Below the pieces are notes generated by a model. It was given only the letters and a program-made list of their open reading frames with translations. It was not told the DNA's origin and ran no database searches. A DNA stretch of 64,000 nt from an uncultured Opitutia bacterium. GTDB lineage: Bacteria > Verrucomicrobiota > Verrucomicrobiia > Opitutales > Opitutaceae. This document shows, one piece after another, positions 44,502-51,612 of the stretch. The position numbers and the translations under genes are program-made. The stretch spans positions 32,357 to 96,356 of the forward strand of contig CAIRTK010000011.1 in NCBI GenBank assembly GCA_903881475.1, read 5' to 3'. The first letter of the stretch is position 1, and each line of letters opens with the position of its first letter.

Positions 44502-44846
44502 ATGAAATCGCCGGCTTCATCTGACTTGGCCCAACTGACCGCGCGTGCCCGGCAGATTCGGGAACTCTACGCGGCGCTTGAGACCCGACGCGCCGGACGG
44601 CCCTGGAGCCGCGCCGAACTCGCGCAGGGCTTCGTGGGCGATGTCGGCGACCTCATGAAGCTCGTGATGGCGAAGGAAGGCCTGCGCCCAGCAAAGAAGC
44701 TTGACGCCGCCCTCGCCCACGAACTCGCCGACTGCCTGTGGTGCGTCCTCGTGCTCGCCGACGTCTATGGCGTCGATCTCGCGACAGCCTTCGACCGCAC
44801 CATGGCCGGGCTGGAGCGGAAGCTTACGCGCAAGCGGGCTAAATGA
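44502..44846 (+). CDS. MazG-like nucleotide pyrophosphohydrolase
   Basis: A 114-residue all-alpha protein. The metal-binding pattern of MazG-type pyrophosphatases appears as FVGDVGDLMKLVMAKEG followed by HELADCLWCVLVLADVYG (E-x-x-D). Such proteins hydrolyse non-canonical NTPs. The first acidic pair is Asp rather than the common Glu. ATG 44502 was chosen; an alternative upstream start would add residues encoded by repeat-flanking DNA. Confidence 0.75.
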   Translation: MKSPASSDLAQLTARARQIRELYAALETRRAGRPWSRAELAQGFVGDVGDLMKLVMAKEGLRPAKKLDAALAHELADCLWCVLVLADVYGVDLATAFDRTMAGLERKLTRKRAK

Positions 44847-44857
44847 GTCAGAGAAAC

Positions 44858-44973
44858 CGGTCGTGGCGAGGTGCGCGAAGCTCGCCGTGGCGATCCAGCC
44901 ATTCGACAAGCTCATGGCCTCGAGCTTAGTCAGAGGCTGGATTGCTTCGTCACTGCGTTCCTCGCCATGACCG
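44858..44973. repeat. 116-bp imperfect palindrome (GGCGAGG type)
   Basis: The left arm (44858-44900, CGGTCGTGGCGAGG...GATCCAGCC) and right arm (44935-44973, GGCTGGATTGC...CGCCATGACCG) are imperfect reverse complements. I recall similar elements from other environmental genomes. Confidence 0.75.
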
Positions 44974-44992
44974 TGCTGGGTGGGCACTCTCC

Positions 44993-45026
44993 GTCTCCGC
45001 AATCCGAACTCCGCTTTCCGCAATCG
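44993..45026. repeat. Period-7 array
   Basis: Tandem 7-mers (gtctccg, caatccg, aactccg, ctttccg, caatcg) end directly at the stop codon of the YtkA-like gene. Confidence 0.65.
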
Positions 45027-45027
45027 C

Positions 45028-45957
45028 CTACGGCACCACGTCGAACCAAAACGGCACGAACGTCTCGCGGCCGCCGAGGTTGACCTGCGACCAGATCACA
45101 TACGATCCCGCGCGCGGGATCGTGAGCTTGAAGTTCAGCACCGGATGCAGCGCGTCCGGCGGCTGTGTCACATCCAGCTCCATCGGGTGGATATGCGCGA
45201 ACCCGCTGCGCGCCGCATCGAACGCCACCAGGTGCGCAAACGCCCCCATCACCAGCTGCAGCGGCACGGCGCCGCCCTTTTCCTTCGTGATGGAAAACCT
45301 CAGGTCCGCCGTCTGGCCCGCCCGCATCGGCAGCACCGCCGGCGTCAGCGCGAAGCGATAGCCCGCCTGCTCCGCCGTCCATGACTTCGTCAGCACCGAA
45401 ACCGACGGCCCGGCCTCGCCCCGGCCCAACACATTCAGTTCGGCGTTCGCATACAGGCTGCGGGCGGTCGCCGCCGGCGTGAAGTCGGCAAACACCCGGT
45501 AGTCGCCACCGCGGAGCGGCGTAAACGTAAACGTCCAGTCACCTGGCGTCTTCGCCGGCTCCGGGTGCACATGCTGATAATCCGCCAGCGACGGATCGGC
45601 AATCAGCAGGTGCAGGAGCTTGGTGTTCGAGACGAGCAGGTCTTCCGGCGCGATGGGTTTTCCGCTGGCGGTCCGCAGCGTGAGCGTGCAGCGCACCACG
45701 CGCCCCGCGGCCGGCGGCGCATCCGTCACCAGCGTCATTGTCACCGGCGAGGCCACGGCCACGACCGGGATGAACTGGGGGTTGAGCGGGTCGCAGAAAT
45801 CGATCGGGTTCTTGGCCGTCACCCGGAAATCCATGTGGCTCAGGTTCGTGCCCGTGGGCAGCCAGCGGATGAGAGCGAACACGGCGACCGAGGCGGCCGT
45901 AATGAGCCCGATCTGGCGCCACTGGGTGGGACTGAGGTCGGAGCGGGCGGGGTTCAT
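45028..45957 (-). CDS. Membrane-anchored YtkA-like periplasmic protein
   Basis: A 309-residue protein with one N-terminal membrane helix (IGLITAASVAVFALIRWLP) and two beta-rich halves. Each half has a His motif: LADYQHVHPEPAKT (about residue 135) and SGFAHIHPMELDV (about 255). The HVHP/HIHP pattern occurs in YtkA-like proteins linked with copper handling, as far as I recall. It lies next to the SCO gene in the cytochrome oxidase region, so a copper- or oxidase-related role is likely but unproven. Confidence 0.7.
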   Translation of the reverse strand: MNPARSDLSPTQWRQIGLITAASVAVFALIRWLPTGTNLSHMDFRVTAKNPIDFCDPLNPQFIPVVAVASPVTMTLVTDAPPAAGRVVRCTLTLRTASGKPIAPEDLLVSNTKLLHLLIADPSLADYQHVHPEPAKTPGDWTFTFTPLRGGDYRVFADFTPAATARSLYANAELNVLGRGEAGPSVSVLTKSWTAEQAGYRFALTPAVLPMRAGQTADLRFSITKEKGGAVPLQLVMGAFAHLVAFDAARSGFAHIHPMELDVTQPPDALHPVLNFKLTIPRAGSYVIWSQVNLGGRETFVPFWFDVVP

Positions 45958-45962
45958 GGGGC

Positions 45963-46128
45963 GACTGAAGACTGAAGCTCGAAGATTGAAGTTCGAAAGC
46001 CGAATGCAGGTGAAATTCTAAGGTAGAAATCCGAAACTCGAATGAATGACCAAACAACTGAAAGAGGGCCAACTTCGGATTTAGAGTTTCGAGCTTCGGG
46101 TTTCGGATTTTAAGCTTTGAACTTCGGG
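45963..46128. repeat. Long inverted pair of period-7 arrays
   Basis: The left array (45963-46004) is six strict NNNNGAA 7-mers (gactgaa, gactgaa, gctcgaa, gattgaa, gttcgaa, agccgaa). Three more units follow at 46022-46042. The right array (46073-46128) is eight 7-mers (cttcgga, tttagag, tttcgag, cttcggg, tttcgga, ttttaag, ctttgaa, cttcggg). This is the best example of the family and fills the spacer between the YtkA-like gene and the SCO gene. Confidence 0.8.
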
Positions 46129-46131
46129 TTT

Positions 46132-47025
46132 CTATGGCCGTTTCATCTTCGCCACAAAGTCCGCCGGCTCCCAGGCGCTGCCATCGGCGCGTTGGATGAT
46201 GCGGCCGTTTTCATCGATCAGCAGCGTACTGAGCGTGTGCTTGAGCAGGTTGCCGTCGAATTCCGCAATGATCCCAAACTGCGTGAGCAGGTCCTTGATC
46301 GCGCTGTCGGGCCCGGTCAGGAACGAGAAATTCGCGGTGTCGATGCCCCGGGTGGCGGCATAGTCCTTCAGCACGGCCGGCGAGTCGTAGGCGGGATCGA
46401 GCGTGATGGAGACAAGCTCCAGGTTCTTCACCCCCGCCTCGCGCGCCAGCTTCTGGACGGCCATCATCTTCAGGGTCGAGGCCGGGCACATCGTGGCGAC
46501 CGGGCAGCGCGAGAAGATGAAGTTGAGCATGATCTGCTTGCCGTGGAACCGCACGCTCTGCACCACGCGGCCTTCCTGGTCGTAGAGCGCGAAATCGGGG
46601 ATTTTTTCCCCGACCTCCCGGTAGGCGCCGTTGCCGCGGATCAGCGTGTCCTGGCGCAGCGCCGTCGCCTGCGCCGCAATCGCGGCCGCGGCGGATTTGT
46701 CGTCCGGCCAGATTTTCTCCAGCCGCCAGGCGCCCTTGTCACTGGGGATCAGCTCGGCCCGGATCCGCTGGCCGGGCTTGGCCGCCGCGGCGTCGCTCCC
46801 GGACACGGCAAACTCCATCGTCATCGCCGGCATCAGCCCCTTGATCTCGTCGTGCTGGACCACGAGCACCTTGCGGGCGGCATCGACCGAGACGACCTCG
46901 CCGGTCAGCGGGTAGCGCTTCTCCTCCGGGACCGCGGCCGCCTCGGTCTTCGCCCCGGAACGGCTGCAGCCGGCGGCGCCAAGCAGGGCCAGCGCACCCG
47001 CGGCCAGGAGGGCATAAGATTTCAT
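46132..47025 (-). CDS. SCO1/SenC copper chaperone fused to CusF-like domain
   Basis: A 297-residue lipoprotein (lipobox LLGAAGC). Residues about 38-105 form a CusF-like copper-binding domain (LTGEVVSVDAARKVLVVQHD, then IKGLMPAMTMEFAV with the Met-rich motif). Residues about 135-295 form a thioredoxin-fold SCO domain for loading the CuA site of cytochrome oxidase. The metal motif reads FSRCPVATMCPAS, a C-x5-C spacing rather than the common C-x3-C; the conserved His is in LLKHTLSTLLID. It is divergent from ctaA and lies beside the cox cluster. Confidence 0.87.
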   Translation of the reverse strand: MKSYALLAAGALALLGAAGCSRSGAKTEAAAVPEEKRYPLTGEVVSVDAARKVLVVQHDEIKGLMPAMTMEFAVSGSDAAAAKPGQRIRAELIPSDKGAWRLEKIWPDDKSAAAAIAAQATALRQDTLIRGNGAYREVGEKIPDFALYDQEGRVVQSVRFHGKQIMLNFIFSRCPVATMCPASTLKMMAVQKLAREAGVKNLELVSITLDPAYDSPAVLKDYAATRGIDTANFSFLTGPDSAIKDLLTQFGIIAEFDGNLLKHTLSTLLIDENGRIIQRADGSAWEPADFVAKMKRP

Positions 47026-47111
47026 GACACTACGGATTCGCCGCCGGATAATATTGTCAAAGGGTTTGCGGACAAAGGCAGAGCCCCTTCTGCTCACAAA
47101 TCACTCCGCTC

Positions 47112-48095
47112 ATGGCCTCCTCGCCTCCCACCGTCCGCACCTCCGCCTACAAACCCGCCCTCGCGCTCTTCGCGGCGCTGGGCACGGCCTGGGTCTTTGT
47201 GCTGGTGATGCTCGGAGCCTTCACCACCAGCATCGGCGCGGGCATGGTGTTTGCCGACTGGCCGCTGTCCAACGGCTCGCTCAACCCCCACGGCTGGCTG
47301 ACCAACCTCGCGATGTTCGCCGAGCATTCGCACCGGCTGAGCGCCGGCCTGATGAGCACGGTCACGATCCTCCTGGCGGCGTGGCTGTGGCTGACCGAGG
47401 AACGCGCCTGGCTGCGGAAGCTCGCGCTCTTCGCAGTCGGCCTCGTCCTCGTGCAGGCGCTGGTCGGCGGCCTGCGCGTCCTGCTCGACCACCTTCAGGT
47501 GGAGATGGTGGACACGAGCGTGGGCCGGCTGTTTGCCATGCTCCATGCGGTGCTGGCCCAGCTGTTCATCTGCACCCTCATCGCGGTGACGACGGCCTGT
47601 TCCAAGTCTTGGATCGACCGGAGCGGGCCGGCCGTCCGTCGCGGCGTACGCCGGCTCGGTGTCCTGTGCTGCGGGCTGCTGTTCGTCCAGCTGGCGATCG
47701 CCGCGGTCATGCGCCACAGCTTCGCGGGCCTGGCGATCCCGACCTTTCCTGCCTCAAATTTCGACGGCAGCCTGCTGCCCGAGGCGTGGAATTTCCGCAT
47801 CGGGATTCATTTCGCCCACCGCGTGATGGCCGGCGTGCTGTGCATCGCGCTACCATGGTTCGCCTTCAGCCTGCGCGCCGACCGGGGCGCCTCGCCGGCC
47901 ATGCGCCTCGCCGCGATCGGGCTGCCCGTGCTGCTGGCCGGGCAGATCTTCCTCGGCGCGCAGATCATCTGGACCTACCGCGCCGCCTACGTGACCACCG
48001 GCCACGTGCTGGTCGGCGCGCTCACGCTGGCCACGACCTTCTGGCTGACCTGGTGCGCGCACCGGGATGCCGTCGAGGGGAACCCCACGGCATGA
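47112..48095 (+). CDS. ctaA: Haem A synthase (CtaA/COX15)
   Basis: A 327-residue membrane protein with about eight helices that oxidises haem O to haem A. Haem-ligand His motifs: FAEHSHRLSAGLMS, MLHAVLAQL, IHFAHRVMAGV and TTGHVLVGALT. Its stop overlaps the ctaB start by 4 bp. Confidence 0.92.
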   Translation: MASSPPTVRTSAYKPALALFAALGTAWVFVLVMLGAFTTSIGAGMVFADWPLSNGSLNPHGWLTNLAMFAEHSHRLSAGLMSTVTILLAAWLWLTEERAWLRKLALFAVGLVLVQALVGGLRVLLDHLQVEMVDTSVGRLFAMLHAVLAQLFICTLIAVTTACSKSWIDRSGPAVRRGVRRLGVLCCGLLFVQLAIAAVMRHSFAGLAIPTFPASNFDGSLLPEAWNFRIGIHFAHRVMAGVLCIALPWFAFSLRADRGASPAMRLAAIGLPVLLAGQIFLGAQIIWTYRAAYVTTGHVLVGALTLATTFWLTWCAHRDAVEGNPTA

Positions 48096-48982
48096 ACGCC
48101 GAACCTGCAGCCGCACCGGCAAAGTTCGGCGACTACCTTGAGCTGACGAAGCCGCGGCTGAGCCTGCTCTCGGTCTTGACCGCGCTGGTCGGATACTATG
48201 CGGCCCGCCCGGCGCCCGACGGCTGGAAGCTGGGCGCGGTGCTCATCGGCACGATGCTCGCCGCCGGGGGCGTCGCCTCGCTGAACCAGTGGTTGGAACG
48301 CGACACCGATGCGCGCATGTCGCGCACCGCCGACCGCCCGATCCCGGCGGGCAAGGTGCCGGACGGCTCGGCCTTCGTGCTGGGCATCCTGATGTGCATC
48401 GCGGCGCTGTTCCTGCTTTTTGCGAAGGTCAATCCGCTCGCGACGCTCTTCACGCTGCTGACCATCATCGCCTATCTCTGCTGGTATACGCCGGCGAAAC
48501 GCTGGTCGCGCTGGTCGACGGAGATCGGTGCGCTCGCCGGGGCGTTCCCGCCGCTCATCGGCTGGGCCGCCGGCGAAGGCCGCGTGTCGGCCTTGGGCTG
48601 GATCCTCTTCGGGATCCTGTTTTTCTGGCAGGTGCCGCATTTCATGGCGGTGGCATGGACCTACCGGCGGGACTACACGGCCGTGGCGTTTCCCATGCTG
48701 CCGGTGCGGGACGAGTCCGGAGTCTGGGTGGCCGCCTGGTCGTTCGCCAACACGTTCCTGCTGCTGATCGTGAGCGTGCTGCCGACGGTGTACGGCCTGG
48801 CCAGCGTGTGGTATGCCGGAGCGGCCGTGGCCGCGGGACTTTGGTTCCTGTGGCGGGCGGCGCAGTTCATGCGCCCCGTCGGGCGCGATGCCGCGGCCAG
48901 GAAACTTTTCCTCACTTCGATCACCTACCTGCCGCTGGTGCTCATCGCCCTGGTGGCCGACCGGCTCATTTCCGCGCCATGA
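48092..48982 (+). CDS. ctaB: Protohaem IX farnesyltransferase (haem O synthase)
   Basis: A 296-residue UbiA-type prenyltransferase. The prenyl-diphosphate motif is LNQWLERDTDARMSRTADRP (Asp-rich, about residue 75), and the second motif lies in FMAVAWTYRRDYTAVAFPML. About nine membrane helices. It is coupled to ctaA before it and to the DUF420 gene after it by 4-bp overlaps. Confidence 0.95.
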   Translation: MNAEPAAAPAKFGDYLELTKPRLSLLSVLTALVGYYAARPAPDGWKLGAVLIGTMLAAGGVASLNQWLERDTDARMSRTADRPIPAGKVPDGSAFVLGILMCIAALFLLFAKVNPLATLFTLLTIIAYLCWYTPAKRWSRWSTEIGALAGAFPPLIGWAAGEGRVSALGWILFGILFFWQVPHFMAVAWTYRRDYTAVAFPMLPVRDESGVWVAAWSFANTFLLLIVSVLPTVYGLASVWYAGAAVAAGLWFLWRAAQFMRPVGRDAAARKLFLTSITYLPLVLIALVADRLISAP

Positions 48983-49437
48983 CCATCAATGACATCCCCG
49001 CACTCAACGCGACGCTCAACGCCATCGCCACGGTCCTCCTCACGATCGGCTTCGTTCTGATCAAGCGGAACAAGCGCGAAGCCCATCGCAAGGTGATGTT
49101 CACCGCCTGCATCGTCTCGGCTGTGTTCCTTGTCGGCTACCTCACGCACAAGACGCTCAAGGGCATCGCCGCGCATAGCACCGGCCAGGCAATCCACACC
49201 CAATTCGGCGGCGAAGGCACGATCCGCATCGTTTACTACGTGATGCTGATCTCGCACGTGACCCTCGCGATCAGCATCGCCTACCTGGTCCCGCGCACCT
49301 TCTCCTTTGCGATCAAGGGCGACTTCGAGCGCCACAAGGCCTGGGCGAAATTCACCTTTCCCATCTGGTATTACGTCTCGGTGACCGGCGTGCTGGTTTA
49401 TTTCTTCCTGTACCAGTGGTGGCCCGCGGCGCACTGA
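48979..49437 (+). CDS. DUF420 membrane protein (CtaM/YozB-like)
   Basis: A 152-residue membrane protein with four helices, beginning MTINDIPALNATLNAIATVL. It has conserved His residues in KREAHRKVMFTAC, LTHKTLKGIA, MLISHVTLAI and FERHKAWAKFTFPIWYYVSVTG, the DUF420 pattern. The family includes CtaM, needed for haem-copper oxidase assembly. It ends the ctaA-ctaB operon. Confidence 0.85.
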   Translation: MTINDIPALNATLNAIATVLLTIGFVLIKRNKREAHRKVMFTACIVSAVFLVGYLTHKTLKGIAAHSTGQAIHTQFGGEGTIRIVYYVMLISHVTLAISIAYLVPRTFSFAIKGDFERHKAWAKFTFPIWYYVSVTGVLVYFFLYQWWPAAH

Positions 49438-49441
49438 CGCG

Positions 49442-49589
49442 CCAAACATCCAACACCGAACGTCGAACATCCAACGTTCAACGCCCAATAAAAAGCCGCG
49501 CCAGCGGTTAAGCTTGGCGCGGCTTGGCTAAAGGGTGGTCCGGTCAGAGTTCGACGCTGAACGTTCAGCGTTCGATGTTGGAAGTTCCG
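49442..49589. repeat. Inverted pair of period-7 arrays around a terminator
   Basis: Left: seven strict 7-mers (ccaaaca, tccaaca, ccgaacg, tcgaaca, tccaacg, ttcaacg, cccaata; 49442-49490). Right: six 7-mers (agttcga, cgctgaa, cgttcag, cgttcga, tgttgga, agttccg; 49548-49589). A terminator hairpin sits between them. Confidence 0.8.
49488..49523 (-). terminator. Terminator between DUF420 and blue copper genes
   Basis: A 9-bp perfect stem (GCCGCGCCA / TGGCGCGGC, 49495-49503 with 49515-49523). The minus strand has five to seven T directly after it, so it ends the blue copper transcript; it may also stop the convergent ctaA-ctaB transcript. Confidence 0.8.
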
Positions 49590-49605
49590 ACCGAAGGCGT
49601 TCCGG

Positions 49606-50091
49606 TCACTTCACGGTCAGCACGCCCTTCATGCCAACCTGGAAGTGGGCCGGGAAGCTGCAGAGGAACGGGTAATCGCCAGGTGTCGTCGGGGCGGTGA
49701 AGGTCACTTCGCCGGACTTGCGGGGCCCCAGCAGGTCAATGTGGGCCAGAACCTGGCCGGCAAGCGCGGCGGGATAGAAATCGGTGTCCTTGGCGGCGCT
49801 CGCGGCCTTGTCGAAGGCCTCCACATCGCTGCCCGCCTTGAGGAGGATCCAGTTATGACCCATGACTTCCTTCGGCTGCGTGCCGATGTTGGTGAGGACC
49901 ACCGTGATCTGCTCGCCGGGTTTGGCCTCGATGGCCGTGACACTGTACTTCATGGTGTCGCCCGCCGTGATCTCCACGGTGCGGGGACCGGCCGGGACCG
50001 CAGCGGCGGCCGGGGCGGAGGCGTCCTTCTGGCCGCAGCCGGAAGTGACAAGGGCAATCATTGCAGTGGCAATCAAGAGGCTGGTTTTCAT
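49606..50091 (-). CDS. Azurin-like blue copper lipoprotein
   Basis: A 161-residue cupredoxin with a lipoprotein signal (lipobox VTSGC). Copper ligands of the azurin type: His in EVMGHNWILL (about residue 79), then Cys, His and Met in FLCSFPAHFQVGM (about 144-154). It is a periplasmic electron carrier, probably delivering electrons to the adjacent cytochrome oxidase or another acceptor. It is divergent from coxB; the 228-bp spacer contains no motif I can name. Confidence 0.92.
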   Translation of the reverse strand: MKTSLLIATAMIALVTSGCGQKDASAPAAAAVPAGPRTVEITAGDTMKYSVTAIEAKPGEQITVVLTNIGTQPKEVMGHNWILLKAGSDVEAFDKAASAAKDTDFYPAALAGQVLAHIDLLGPRKSGEVTFTAPTTPGDYPFLCSFPAHFQVGMKGVLTVK

Positions 50092-50319
50092 GGCGGATTA
50101 AGTATCCGGAGCCCGCGAGGCGGATGCAACCGTCAACCTCACAAATGCCGCCAGCCTAATGCCCGACCCCACGGCAAATAATAACTCCGCCCGCCGGGCC
50201 TTCATCCCGCGGCAGCGGAAATTTAAGCGAGGAATATGGCTTGAAATGCCCGGAGGTTCGCGGACTCTTTTCCGATTGGCATTTTTCCGGCTGTTTTTCT
50301 TTTTCCACGACTGCACTCC

Positions 50320-51603
50320 ATGCGTTTGAACTCCCTGCTCTCTACTTCCGCCCGCTGGGGCCGCGCGGCCCTCGCCTTCGGCGGCATCGTCCTTCTCACG
50401 GGCTGCGATCTCAATTTCTGGCGGATGGACGGACACCAGTCCACCATCGTGGTCGACGGCCCTGTCGCCGTGTCGCAGCGCGACCTGTTCTATGTCACCT
50501 GCTGGGTGACTTTCGTCATTTTCCTGATCGTCGGTTCCGTCCTTGCGTACACGACGCTTAAATTCCGCGCCCGCTCGTCCGAGGAGGAAAATGCCGTGCC
50601 GCCGGAACAGGGCCATGGTAACCCGCTGATCGAGCTCAGCCTGATCGGCGCGTCCGTCCTCGCGCTCGTCATCATCGCCATCCCCACCCTCAAGGGCATC
50701 TGGTACACGCACGATGTCCCCGAGGCGGAGAAGGCCAACGCCTACGAGGTCAACGCCGTGGGCCAGCAGTGGTGGTTCCGCTTCGAGTATCCCAACGAGC
50801 AGATCAAGGATGTCGGCCAGCTCGTCACCAGCAACGAGCTCGTGATTCCCGCCGGCCGGCCCGTCCACATCAACCTGCGCTCGATGGATGTCATCCACGG
50901 CTTCTGGATCCCGAAGCTCGCCGGGAAAGTGGACATGATCCCCAACCGCGGCAATTTCCTGTGGGTGCAGGCGGATCAACCCGGTTATTTTTGGGGCCAA
51001 TGCGCCCAGTACTGCGGCGATTCCCATGCCGTCATGCGCTTCCGCGTGATCGCGCTCGGGCCGAGGGAATTCAACGACTGGCTCAACCGCCAGATGGAGC
51101 CCGCCCGCACCGTCAAGGCCGAGGCCGACCGGCCCAAGGCCCAGTTCGCCTCCTATCGCACTGACTTCAAGCGGAACGAAAAGGGCTGGTCGGACAAGTT
51201 TGACCTTAGCCCGCTCGACAGCTGGCGCGCCCAGCAGGAGCCGGATCCAAAGGCCGAGGACGTCGCCCTCATCCTCAAGGGCCGCGCGACCTTCCAGGCC
51301 AAGACCTGCGTGAACTGCCACACCATCCGCGGGCATGAGGGCATGGGCGTCACCGCGCCGAACCTGACGCACGTCGGCTCCCGCACCACGATCGCCGCCG
51401 GCCTGCTCGAGAACAATCCCGAGCAGCTCGCCCGCTGGCTCCGGCATCCCGACGAGGTCAAGCCCGGCAACAAGATGTACCACGGCATCGGCGGCATGGC
51501 CGGTTACATGAAGAAGGACGACACCGGCAAGGAAGTGCCGAACATCGTCCTCACCGAGGCCGACATCAGCGCCCTCGTCGCCTATCTCAGCAGCCTCAAA
51601 TAA
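50320..51603 (+). CDS. coxB: Cytochrome c oxidase subunit II with cytochrome c domain
   Basis: A 427-residue caa3-type subunit II. It has a lipobox-like N-terminus (IVLLTGC), two membrane helices, a CuA cupredoxin domain (DVIHGFWIPKL; GQCAQYCGDSHAVM with both cysteines, His and Met) and a C-terminal class I cytochrome c domain (CVNCH haem motif about residue 330; axial Met likely in the KMYHGIGGM region). First gene of coxB-A-C-D. Confidence 0.95.
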   Translation: MRLNSLLSTSARWGRAALAFGGIVLLTGCDLNFWRMDGHQSTIVVDGPVAVSQRDLFYVTCWVTFVIFLIVGSVLAYTTLKFRARSSEEENAVPPEQGHGNPLIELSLIGASVLALVIIAIPTLKGIWYTHDVPEAEKANAYEVNAVGQQWWFRFEYPNEQIKDVGQLVTSNELVIPAGRPVHINLRSMDVIHGFWIPKLAGKVDMIPNRGNFLWVQADQPGYFWGQCAQYCGDSHAVMRFRVIALGPREFNDWLNRQMEPARTVKAEADRPKAQFASYRTDFKRNEKGWSDKFDLSPLDSWRAQQEPDPKAEDVALILKGRATFQAKTCVNCHTIRGHEGMGVTAPNLTHVGSRTTIAAGLLENNPEQLARWLRHPDEVKPGNKMYHGIGGMAGYMKKDDTGKEVPNIVLTEADISALVAYLSSLK

Positions 51604-51612
51604 TTTTCCTCC

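Noticed and set aside
45963..46128. CRISPR array
   Set aside because: Units are 7 nt with no spacers and no cas genes are near.
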